From RGIG6307 sp964424345 (lineage in GTDB: Bacteria; Bacillota; Clostridia; Lachnospirales; Lachnospiraceae), in the NCBI GenBank assembly GCA_964424345.1, contig CAYRIK010000030.1:1-22958 (forward strand): DNA of 22,958 nt. The letters are read 5' to 3'. A program made the position numbers and the translations under genes. Below, one piece after another: positions 16,648 through 22,958 of the stretch. How positions within the stretch are numbered: the stretch's first letter is position 1; the number at the start of each line of letters is the position of its first letter. The notes below the pieces were generated by a model. That model was not told where the DNA came from. It saw only the letters and a program-made list of their open reading frames with translations, and ran no database searches.

Positions 16648-17593
16648 AATGCACCATCCTTCCAACTCCATTTTCAAAAATCCATTTTCTCATGGTATAG
16701 CCTTTTATTGTTTCTGCAGAAATAACGTGTTCTATTTCTGCTACAGTATCTTTTGATAATTCCACATTCATAGCCTTTACAGAACTCAAAAAATGATCTG
16801 GTTTCGTTGTTCCAATCAAAGATAACACATTGTCATATTTTGCCTGTGTCCATGCTAATGCAAGTTCGCTCATAGTAAGTCCTTGTTTCTTAGCAATATC
16901 TGCCACTTCATTTAAAATCTTCATATTGTGTTTTTTATTAAGAGGTGACAAGATACCTCTTGCCATCATCGGATTAGACATACCGCCATTTATAACTTTA
17001 TCTGTTAAAATGCCATGTCCTACCGCACCATATGCTACAACCTGTATTCCAAGTTCTTTCGCAGTCGGAATCAATTCTTTTTCTATTTCACGGTTGAGTA
17101 AAGAATACTCTACTTCTACACTATGAACAGGATGTACACTGTTTGCCCTTCTTAATGTATCTGCATCTACTTCGGATAAACCGATGTTCTTAATCAAACC
17201 TTCTTCTTTTAACTTTACCATTTCCACCATAATATCTTCTACTGGAATCGTAGTATCCTGTCTTGCAGGCTGATACAAATCTACATAAGAAAGTCCCATC
17301 TTATCAAGTGCAGCTACTAACTGAGGTCTGATATTTTCAGGTCTTACATCTAATTTTGCTCCAGTAAGTGCAAATGTTACACCAAACTTAAGTGAAACAA
17401 AATAATCTTCTCTTGGCACATCTTTTAATGCTTCACCTAATACTACTTGTGATTCACCTTTCTGATAAAAATCACCCGTATTAAATATGTGAATGTCATT
17501 TTTAAGTGCTGTTTGAATTGTCTGGATTGAACTTTCTTTATTTTCAAAATTCATTCCCATCGTCCCAAGTGCAAGTTTTCCTATACCATTCAT
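16640..17593 (-). CDS. Aldo/keto reductase with atypical catalytic positions
   Basis: A 317-residue (alpha/beta)8 NADPH-dependent oxidoreductase. Family features: the IFNTGDFYQKGE segment, VSLKFGV with Lys68, YVDLYQPARQD, and the cofactor-binding IGTTKPDH near 265. Members of its subgroup have DTGDFY and PAR in place of the His of classical enzymes (recollection). Here the classical Asp is Asn38 (FNTGDFY), while Tyr43 and Lys68 remain. AGGAGG precedes the ATG. It is the second gene of the MarR operon, 35 bases after MarR and overlapping the PNPOx-like gene. Expected substrates are small aldehydes or ketones. Confidence 0.9.
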   Translation of the reverse strand: MNGIGKLALGTMGMNFENKESSIQTIQTALKNDIHIFNTGDFYQKGESQVVLGEALKDVPREDYFVSLKFGVTFALTGAKLDVRPENIRPQLVAALDKMGLSYVDLYQPARQDTTIPVEDIMVEMVKLKEEGLIKNIGLSEVDADTLRRANSVHPVHSVEVEYSLLNREIEKELIPTAKELGIQVVAYGAVGHGILTDKVINGGMSNPMMARGILSPLNKKHNMKILNEVADIAKKQGLTMSELALAWTQAKYDNVLSLIGTTKPDHFLSSVKAMNVELSKDTVAEIEHVISAETIKGYTMRKWIFENGVGRMVHYE

Positions 17594-17628
17594 AAAACTA
17601 CCTCCTAAAAATGATTGTTATATTACCT

Positions 17629-18039
17629 TTATTCCATCAATTTGGTCAATAACTTACATAACTGTTCACGTTCTTCTTCATTTAGATTTTTTGTCATCAT
17701 ATCTTCTAAATATTGCTCTATAGAAAGCATTTCTTCCTTTCGCTCTAACGCCTGCTGTGTTAAAATAAGCTGTTTTACTCGGCGATCATCATCTTTTGGA
17801 ACACGAACAATCAATCCCTTTGCCTCAAGTTTTTGAACAAGTCCTGTTACCGTTGGATTTGTCATATTGAATTTCTTTTCAATGTCCCCCTGACAAACTA
17901 CCTGCTCTGAATGATACAATACCAACATGATTTTAAACTGGCTCGCCGTAAGATCCTGCTGCATCAAAAGCTGATTAGAATACTTATCAAACAATAACGA
18001 TGATTTTTTGATTAAAATTGATAACTTTGCGAACGCCAT
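17629..18039 (-). CDS. MarR-family transcriptional regulator
   Basis: A 136-residue winged-helix repressor. The dimerisation helices flank a DNA-binding region at about 30-100, with a recognition helix near NPTVTGLVQKLEAKG and the wing DDDRRVKQLILT. GGAGG precedes the ATG. It is the first gene of an operon with an aldo/keto reductase, a PNPOx-like protein and an amidohydrolase. Its promoter lies within a long palindrome, which points to autorepression. MarR proteins usually respond to phenolic, oxidant or electrophile ligands, which fits the redox genes around it. Confidence 0.92.
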   Translation of the reverse strand: MAFAKLSILIKKSSLLFDKYSNQLLMQQDLTASQFKIMLVLYHSEQVVCQGDIEKKFNMTNPTVTGLVQKLEAKGLIVRVPKDDDRRVKQLILTQQALERKEEMLSIEQYLEDMMTKNLNEEEREQLCKLLTKLME

Positions 18040-18056
18040 CCTTTCTTCCTCCCGAG

Positions 18057-18108
18057 TAAAATATAGCTTCCTATGAATTTATTATAATCATAGGAAGCTA
18101 TATTTTCA
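18057..18108 (-). promoter_or_regulatory. MarR operon promoter embedded in a 19-bp palindrome (operator)
   Basis: Arms 18057-18075 and 18087-18105 are perfect 19-bp inverted repeats with an 11-base centre. On the - strand, TTGAAA (18103-18108) and TATAAT (18080-18085) are exactly 17 bases apart, so the -10 sits in the centre of the palindrome and one arm fills the spacer. Each arm contains the inner repeat ATAG-CTTC-CTAT, so two MarR dimers could bind. The 3' arm ends in TATATTTT, so as RNA it could also terminate transcripts coming from the upstream aldo/keto reductase gene. Confidence 0.8.
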
Positions 18109-18137
18109 ATCTTTTTATTTATATTTCTGTATTTTTC

Positions 18138-18983
18138 TTATTTTTGTTCGTCTACCGGAGGAACCATCTTTGCATACTGTTCCAACAATTCTGGAGTGCT
18201 TGTGTAATAACGAACATTTTTATTCAAGGCAGCAATAGAAGCTAGTTCCTCTTTCGTCAATGAAAAGTCAAATAACTCTACATTTGCTTTGATGTGGTCA
18301 GGATTTTTAGAGCCAGGAATGACAACATTTCCAACTTGAGTATGCCAACGTAAAATAATCTGTGCAGAAGATTTATGATATTTTTTACCAAGCTCTGCAA
18401 ATAAAGGTTCTTCTAATAATGTCTTATCACCATGACCTAAAGGATACCATGCCTGAGCTACGATATCATTTTCCTGTAAAAATGCTTTCAGCTCATCTTC
18501 CTGATGATAAGGATGTAATTCTGTCTGTAAAATAGTAGGCTTCACCTCACAGATACTTAAAATTTCCTCTATCTGTTCTATTGTAAAATTAGAAAGACCG
18601 ATTGCTCTAACCTTACCCTCTTTATATGCCTTTTCCATTAACTGATATCCTGCAATATAATTACCAGATGGCTGATGAATTAAAAGTAAGTCAATATACT
18701 CTGTATCCAATCTCTGCAAAGTTTTTTCCACCACGTCTGTCTGCTCGTAGAATGCAGGCCACAATTTTGTTTCCAAAAAAATTTCTTCTCTGGCAATACC
18801 AGACTTTTTCATAGCACGACCTACAGCCTTTTCATTCATGTAAGCATTTGCTGTATCAATCAGTCGATATCCATCCTCTAATGCACGAAGCACAGATGCT
18901 TCTGCTTCATCTGGAGATAAAAGAAATGTACCAATACCAGCTATAGGCATTTTTACTCCATTATTTAACATTACATATTCCAT
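18138..18983 (-). CDS. DkgA-like aldo/keto reductase
   Basis: A 281-residue NADPH-dependent reductase of the AKR5-like group, with the complete tetrad Asp43 and Tyr48 (DTANAYMNE), Lys73 (TKLWP) and His103 (LIHQP). The C-terminus has the cofactor motif VIPGSKNPDHI. It reduces aldehydes and ketones; close relatives act on 2,5-diketogluconate, methylglyoxal or similar compounds. The ATG at 18983 follows AAAGGA; the upstream in-frame TTG lacks support. It follows the flavodoxin-fold gene by 63 bases and ends the YqhD-like operon. Confidence 0.92.
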   Translation of the reverse strand: MEYVMLNNGVKMPIAGIGTFLLSPDEAEASVLRALEDGYRLIDTANAYMNEKAVGRAMKKSGIAREEIFLETKLWPAFYEQTDVVEKTLQRLDTEYIDLLLIHQPSGNYIAGYQLMEKAYKEGKVRAIGLSNFTIEQIEEILSICEVKPTILQTELHPYHQEDELKAFLQENDIVAQAWYPLGHGDKTLLEEPLFAELGKKYHKSSAQIILRWHTQVGNVVIPGSKNPDHIKANVELFDFSLTKEELASIAALNKNVRYYTSTPELLEQYAKMVPPVDEQK

Positions 18984-19046
18984 AGGTAAACATCCTTTCT
19001 CTTCTTTCAACGAACAGTTCCCATTCGTCTTTTATCCATTCAATAA

Positions 19047-19499
19047 TTATGAAACGTTTTTATTCGCTATGTCAGCTTCACTTTTATTAGTAACCATACC
19101 GCCATACGTCATACCATAAAGAGCTGCAAAACGTTTCATTGTGTATTCACTAGCTTCCAACATCCACTTTTCTGGCCCAGCTCCTTGAAAAACAAAATAC
19201 AAAGTACGGCCACTAAGTGAACCATTCCCTACTTTTCCATAAAAACGGTCTAATAAATTACGAACACTTCCACAAATGTTATGCCAATAAACAGGAGAAC
19301 CTATCACAATTACATCAGCCTTTTCCATTGCAGCAATCACATCATCTAATCCATCACCAGGCAGTTCTTGTCCATACGCTCCAATGACATAGTCTGTCAA
19401 CTGCAATGTTTCGTATGATTTTCCATGAAGCAGTTCAGCTGCTAATGCAGCAGTATTACCCTGTTTATTTGGACTTCCATTGATAAATAAAATACTCAT
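19047..19499 (-). CDS. Flavodoxin-fold NAD(P)H-dependent FMN reductase
   Basis: A 150-residue flavodoxin-like protein. The phosphate-binding loop NGSPNKQGNT (about 6-15) and the flavin-contacting GSPVYWHNICGSVRNLLDRF region are typical of NADPH-dependent FMN reductases and quinone or nitro reductases. GGAGG lies before the chosen Met. It sits between the YqhD-like dehydrogenase (37 bases upstream) and an aldo/keto reductase, so it is probably co-transcribed and takes part in reducing quinones or other electrophiles. Confidence 0.88.
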   Translation of the reverse strand: MSILFINGSPNKQGNTAALAAELLHGKSYETLQLTDYVIGAYGQELPGDGLDDVIAAMEKADVIVIGSPVYWHNICGSVRNLLDRFYGKVGNGSLSGRTLYFVFQGAGPEKWMLEASEYTMKRFAALYGMTYGGMVTNKSEADIANKNVS

Positions 19500-19536
19500 A
19501 TTTATTTCCTCCACTTTTAATATTTTTCACTCTTAT

Positions 19537-20691
19537 CTACTGACATTCTTTCAAAATTTCATATATTTCATCACCAGTCAATGTCTTACAACAGCCAGCA
19601 GAAATATTGGTAGAATAAGCAACTGCTTTCAAATCAAGCTCTTGGGAAACTCCAAGTTCTGCCAACGTTGTAGGAAGACCGATTTCACGAATAAATGCAG
19701 CCAACAATTCAATTCCTTTTGAAGCTGCTAATTGCTCATTTTCTTCCTGCACCTCCCAAACATTTCTGGCAAAGCGAGCAAAACGAGGGATATTACAAGC
19801 ATAAATATGACGGTACAATACCGGATGAATCACAGCCAATCCTGCACCATGATTACAGTTTGTATACGCACCTAACTGATGTTCTATTTGATGACACTGG
19901 AAATCTGTAATTTTGCCAATCTTTAAAATTCCATTTTCTGCCATAGAAGATGCCCATGCAAGTTCGCTTCTGGCATCATAATTTTTCGGATCCTGCAACA
20001 GAATGCGAGTGTTTCGAATCACACTTCGCATTAACGCTTCATTGATCTCATCAGACAGATTATTTTCATTTGGCTTTCCAAAATACGTTTCCATTGCATG
20101 GCTAAGTGTATCAAAAGCACCTGAAAATACTTGTGGCATTGGAACAGACATCGTATATTCTGGATCAAGAAAAGCAAAGTCTGCCTGTGCCCCAAAGATA
20201 CCTGCTTTTATCTTCTTTTCCTCATGTGTAATAACCGCTCCAGCATTCATTTCAGAGCCTGTACCAAATACCGTGACAATTGTTCCTAAAGGAATAAACT
20301 GATTTGGATATGTATGCTTTTCCATTTCCATTGTCCAAATATCCTGTTCCAGCATTGCCTGTGCAGATATAATCTTACAACAGTCGGATACAGAACCACC
20401 GCCTACAGCTAAAATCAAATCTACGTGATTTTCTCTTGCCACCTTTGCCCCAGCCTGCACCTTTTCATAGGTAGGATTTGGCATAATTCCCGGAAATTCA
20501 ACAATGTGCTTTCCTGCGCTTTTCAAAATGCCAACTACTTCTTCATACACGCCATTTTTCTTAATAGAACCGCCACCATAAGCCAACATCACTGTATCGC
20601 CATACTTTTTCAGCAGACATCCTAAATACTCTTTGACACCGCCTCTGCCAAAATATACTTTTGTTTTGTTTTCGTATATAAAGTTGTTCAT
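19537..20691 (-). CDS. YqhD-like iron-containing alcohol dehydrogenase
   Basis: A 384-residue group III alcohol dehydrogenase that reduces aldehydes with NAD(P)H. It has GGGS at 39-42 and 97-100, GTGSE in the cofactor region, and metal ligands Asp194, His198, His267 and His281, the same positions as in E. coli YqhD as I recall. The similarity to YqhD and to clostridial NADH-dependent butanol dehydrogenase runs through the protein. Two consecutive ATGs follow AAGGAGG; I take the second (five-base spacing). Further upstream starts give unlikely sequence. It is the first gene of an operon with a flavodoxin-fold reductase and a DkgA-like aldo/keto reductase, and lies downstream of a LysR gene and its terminator. 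Confidence 0.93.
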   Translation of the reverse strand: MNNFIYENKTKVYFGRGGVKEYLGCLLKKYGDTVMLAYGGGSIKKNGVYEEVVGILKSAGKHIVEFPGIMPNPTYEKVQAGAKVARENHVDLILAVGGGSVSDCCKIISAQAMLEQDIWTMEMEKHTYPNQFIPLGTIVTVFGTGSEMNAGAVITHEEKKIKAGIFGAQADFAFLDPEYTMSVPMPQVFSGAFDTLSHAMETYFGKPNENNLSDEINEALMRSVIRNTRILLQDPKNYDARSELAWASSMAENGILKIGKITDFQCHQIEHQLGAYTNCNHGAGLAVIHPVLYRHIYACNIPRFARFARNVWEVQEENEQLAASKGIELLAAFIREIGLPTTLAELGVSQELDLKAVAYSTNISAGCCKTLTGDEIYEILKECQ

Positions 20692-20807
20692 CATATCCTC
20701 CTTTACCATTTTAGCAAATATGCTGTTATTATTTGATTTCTTTTTGCATCGCATAACTGCTGTTTGCCTATCAAAAATAAAATCTTTCGTCTGAAATAAG
20801 TATAACA

Positions 20808-20837
20808 AAAGCGAGGCTTCCAAAGAAGTCTCGCTTT
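20808..20837 (-). terminator. Terminator after the lysR gene
   Basis: AAAGCGAGGCTTC (20808-20820) pairs with GAAGTCTCGCTTT (20825-20837), with one wobble and loop CAAA. On the - strand it lies 10 bases after the LysR stop. The T run is short (four), so termination may be partial. Confidence 0.6.
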
Positions 20838-20847
20838 GTTCATTTGT

Positions 20848-21768
20848 TTATACCTTTTGGTTACAACTCTCACACAGATCTAACTCTATCGTTTTAGTAA
20901 TTTCCAAGAAACGCTGCACCGTTTCTGAAGGTGTCGGTGAATGCATAATCCCATAAGGCATACTATGTGTCCACTCTACTGGAATTATTTTAATCAACGG
21001 ATGTACATTATCCCATGCCGGCACAGCCAAAAGTACATCGTTTGAATTTTCGCAGCGGTTAAAAATGTCCATACTGTAAAAGTCGAAATCTACCAAGTGA
21101 ATTTGTGGATGATGCTGCCAAAGGTCATCACGAAGCCTATCCACATTGTGAGACCATCCCCTGTGCATTAACAAAAGATTTTCTCCATATAAATCTGTAA
21201 CTTGAAGTTTATCTTTTACAGCCAGCCTATGCTGCATAGAAACAGCACAGCAAAATTGCCCTCTTACCAATTCCAATCCGGCACAACCTCGAACCTCCAG
21301 CATAGTCTCATCAAAAATACCTCCAATAATATCAATATTCTTTCCCAAATTACCCAAAATTTCTTTGGCATTTTTCGGTGTATTTTCAAATGGAACAATT
21401 TGAAATTTCATATCTGGGCATTGTGCTTGTACCTTTGCCCAAAGCTTCATTAAAAGCTGCGCTGGTGTTGTAGGTGAAGAACCAATACGAATTACATTGT
21501 CAGATTCCTGCATTGCATTTTTAGCTCGTATAACAGAATCCTCACAATATTGAATCACATATCTTGCATCCTGATAAAGAGAACGCCCAGCTTTCGTTAA
21601 CATCAATCCACGATGATTGCGTTCAAACAATTTTACTCCAAGATTTTCTTCTAACAGGTTCATCTGCTTAATTACCGCTGTGGGTGTGATATGGCTTTCC
21701 TCTGCTGCTTTATTAAAACTTCCTGCATCTGCCACACGAATAAACATTTCCAATCTTCGATTATACAT
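20848..21768 (-). CDS. LysR-family transcriptional regulator
   Basis: A 306-residue regulator. The N-terminal winged helix (about 1-60) has the classic GSFNKAAEESHITPTAVIKQMNLLEE segment and LFERNHRG wing. The rest is a periplasmic-binding-like effector domain (about 88-300) starting VIRIGSSPTT. GGAG precedes the ATG. The adjacent YqhD-like operon lies downstream on the same strand, not divergently, so the usual LysR-target arrangement is absent; regulation of that operon is plausible but unproven. Upstream lies a repeat-derived leader (21785-21905) and a gene of unknown function. Confidence 0.92.
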   Translation of the reverse strand: MYNRRLEMFIRVADAGSFNKAAEESHITPTAVIKQMNLLEENLGVKLFERNHRGLMLTKAGRSLYQDARYVIQYCEDSVIRAKNAMQESDNVIRIGSSPTTPAQLLMKLWAKVQAQCPDMKFQIVPFENTPKNAKEILGNLGKNIDIIGGIFDETMLEVRGCAGLELVRGQFCCAVSMQHRLAVKDKLQVTDLYGENLLLMHRGWSHNVDRLRDDLWQHHPQIHLVDFDFYSMDIFNRCENSNDVLLAVPAWDNVHPLIKIIPVEWTHSMPYGIMHSPTPSETVQRFLEITKTIELDLCESCNQKV

Positions 21769-21784
21769 AATCTCTCCGTCCCTT

Positions 21785-21905
21785 TTGACTCTCCCACCGC
21801 CAAAGCAAGGGATTGTACATTCTAGCTTTTAGCTTACAACTCTTTCGCATAAACATAACTATTGAATTTCACATTCATACGATATTTTTAAAAAGAATTC
21901 TCCTT
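21785..21905 (-). repeat. Direct repeat copy A, leader-like element before lysR
   Basis: The segment 21813-21905 matches 22609-22701 at 85 of 93 bases by hand count, in the same orientation. On the - strand the downstream part has a stem TTGTA/TACAA enclosing AGCT-AAA-AGCT, then a second hairpin CCCTTGC-TTTG-GCGGTGGG followed by GAGAGTCAA, right before the lysR ribosome binding site. A hairpin plus a terminal TCAA resembles right ends / omega-RNA scaffolds of IS200/IS605 elements (recollection). No transposase remains. It could instead be a structured regulatory leader. Confidence 0.6.
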
Positions 21906-21911
21906 AGCCAT

Positions 21912-22535
21912 TCAAAAAATTCGCAATACTATATGATAGATACATTCTCCTGCAACAAGAGAAATTCGTTCCAAACAATATTGTTCAATGATCTCAGAAA
22001 ATTCTACCAATGTGTTATTCATACTTGGATCAGAACTAGAAATAATAAAACTTTTTCCCGCACAACCAACTGGAATAACTTCTACATGATTACAACTTTC
22101 CTCAATATATCCACTATTTTTCAGTACACGAAGGACATCATTAAATGTATATTTACCATTCATTACTATCGTATTGTCAAAGTCATCAAAGCGAATATGA
22201 AAAGACACAGCATGCGGAATATCAGGATGATTGCCAAGATGCATCATATGGTGTCCCCATCCACCCTCAGCAAAATAAAATACATTTGGTAAATGATATG
22301 CAAAATACAATGCGTTACAATCTTTAATTTCATCAGCACATTTTGCTAAAGTATTTGTAGTAAACCATCCAGTAGTTGTATCAGGATGATATGCCTGAAA
22401 TAATGTAACAATATCCATTCCCATTGGTTCATAATAGTCGAATTTTTCAAATGCATAAGAGATAAGATCTTTCACACTTTTTTGGTCATCAAATTCTATC
22501 TCATTTTCACCATCAAAAACATATTTTCGTATCAT
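21912..22535 (-). CDS. Histidine-rich protein of unknown function
   Basis: A 207-residue soluble protein that I do not recognise. The start has AAGGA at reasonable spacing. The middle carries GGWGHHMMHLGNHPDIPH at 91-108, with His95, 96, 99, 103 and 108, plus His113 (FHIRFDD); clustered His suggests metal binding. Several Cys (66, 73, 149, 158, 187, 198) are spread through the protein. No signal peptide or membrane helix is seen. A predicted promoter at 22727-22754 and a repeat-derived leader precede it; the other repeat copy follows it. The flanking repeats suggest acquisition or duplication. Possible roles (immunity-type protein, metal-binding enzyme) are speculative. Confidence 0.72.
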   Translation of the reverse strand: MIRKYVFDGENEIEFDDQKSVKDLISYAFEKFDYYEPMGMDIVTLFQAYHPDTTTGWFTTNTLAKCADEIKDCNALYFAYHLPNVFYFAEGGWGHHMMHLGNHPDIPHAVSFHIRFDDFDNTIVMNGKYTFNDVLRVLKNSGYIEESCNHVEVIPVGCAGKSFIISSSDPSMNNTLVEFSEIIEQYCLERISLVAGECIYHIVLRIF

Positions 22536-22567
22536 TTCACAAATCCTTCCCCTAATTTATTTATCTA

Positions 22568-22701
22568 TTGAAACTCCCACAGCTGAAGCAAAGGATTTTA
22601 CAACACATTTGTACATTCTAGCTTTCAGCTTGCAAATTTTTCGCATAAACATAACTATTGAATTTTACATTCATACAATATTTTTAAAAAGAACTTTCCT
22701 T
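22568..22701 (-). repeat. Direct repeat copy B, leader-like element before the His-rich gene
   Basis: The second copy of the element described at 21785-21905. It keeps the AGCT-GAA-AGCT inner stem and the terminal hairpin TCCTTTGC-TTCA-GCTGTGGGA followed by GAGTTTCAA, but has 13 extra bases between them. Several differences keep or nearly keep pairing (for example C-G to U-G). It begins ~20 bases after the predicted transcription start, so it lies within the 5' leader of the His-rich gene. Confidence 0.6.
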
Positions 22702-22726
22702 TTCATCCAAAAATACTTTGATAAAT

Positions 22727-22754
22727 ATTATAGCACATCTAATAGGAAATGCAA
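22727..22754 (-). promoter_or_regulatory. Promoter for the His-rich gene and leader B
   Basis: On the - strand, TTGCAT (22749-22754) is 16 bases from a perfect TATAAT (22727-22732) preceded by TGC, an extended -10. The predicted start near 22720 gives a ~185-base leader containing the whole repeat copy B. Confidence 0.65.
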
Positions 22755-22958
22755 AAGATACGCAGGAATAGTTGTCATTAGGGACAACAATTATATTCGC
22801 TTTTTATGATACTTAACTCTCTTTCATCGTGATTGCTTTATCGCAGTCCGTAGACTATACTGTGTAGTGGAACATCACAGAAGGTCGTGATGTCGAACGA
22901 ATTCACGACGAAATAAACCGACTTCGAAATATTTCTATCACTCATAAATCCTGATAGT
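22755..22958. other. Hairpin-rich segment at window edge, possibly the end of another mobile element
   Basis: No complete gene is seen. Three stems are visible: GTTGTC/GACAAC at 22771-22788, CTGTG/CACAG at 22860-22880, and GTCGTGA/TCACGAC at 22884-22909. On the - strand a frame is open from the edge to TAA at 22838-22840 (39 codons), with no recognisable domain. Dense small hairpins beside a gene are typical of IS200/IS605-type ends, but I cannot identify the element. Confidence 0.35.

Noticed and set aside
21813..22809. Plus-strand frames that start with similar peptides (MYILAFSLQ...) at 21813 and 22609
   Set aside because: They are translations of the DNA repeat on the strand opposite to the genes, with no ribosome binding site. 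The similarity is at DNA level.
22838..22957. 39-codon frame open to the right window edge on the minus strand
   Set aside because: No recognisable domain, and it overlaps several hairpins; kept only as part of the edge segment.
1..22958. CRISPR array, tRNA or rRNA genes
   Set aside because: No regularly spaced repeats, and no cloverleaf or conserved rRNA segments were found in either strand by reading.

Overview
The window is AT-rich DNA with strong AGGAGG-type ribosome binding sites, tightly packed operons and protein families typical of gut Clostridia. I infer a Bacillota genome, probably Lachnospiraceae; no rRNA or other marker fixes the genus.

Layout. (1) 1-1305: the 3' part of an IS200/IS605-type tnpB interrupted by one in-frame amber codon, followed by its structured right-end/omega-RNA-like region, which stops just before the next gene. 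(2) 1306-7257: an export/sensing module on the + strand: a fused ATPase-FtsX permease, a terminator, then a response regulator, a histidine kinase and two uncharacterised membrane proteins, with a TetR regulator convergent at the end. (3) 8020-10482: on the - strand, a patatin-like lipase and a pair of Cys-His-Asp proteins (YunG-like plus transglutaminase-like). (4) 10656-10988: the decayed remnant of an XRE-type helix-turn-helix gene. (5) 11397-14454: an operon with overlapping genes on the + strand, encoding an ECF-like sigma factor, a six-helix membrane protein, an ABC ATPase and an ABC-2 permease. (6) 14558-20691: two adjacent - strand redox operons. The upstream one encodes a YqhD-like iron/zinc alcohol dehydrogenase, a flavodoxin-fold reductase and a DkgA-like aldo/keto reductase. 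The downstream one encodes MarR, a second aldo/keto reductase, a PNPOx-like flavoprotein and a membrane-anchored amidohydrolase with a C-terminal OB-fold. The MarR promoter lies inside a 19-bp-arm palindrome. (7) 20848-22958: a LysR regulator, a histidine-rich protein of unknown function, and two direct copies of a ~93-bp structured sequence, one upstream of each of these genes. A hairpin-rich segment fills the right edge.

How it fits together: the first transporter module looks like an envelope-stress or antimicrobial-peptide response; the sigma-ABC operon looks like a self-regulated ABC-2 exporter; the redox block looks like aldehyde/electrophile detoxification. The most unusual points are the amidohydrolase/OB fusion under MarR control, the duplicated leader-like repeat that resembles an orphan IS605 right end, the His-rich unknown protein, and the amber-interrupted TnpB. 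No tRNA, rRNA or CRISPR array was seen.
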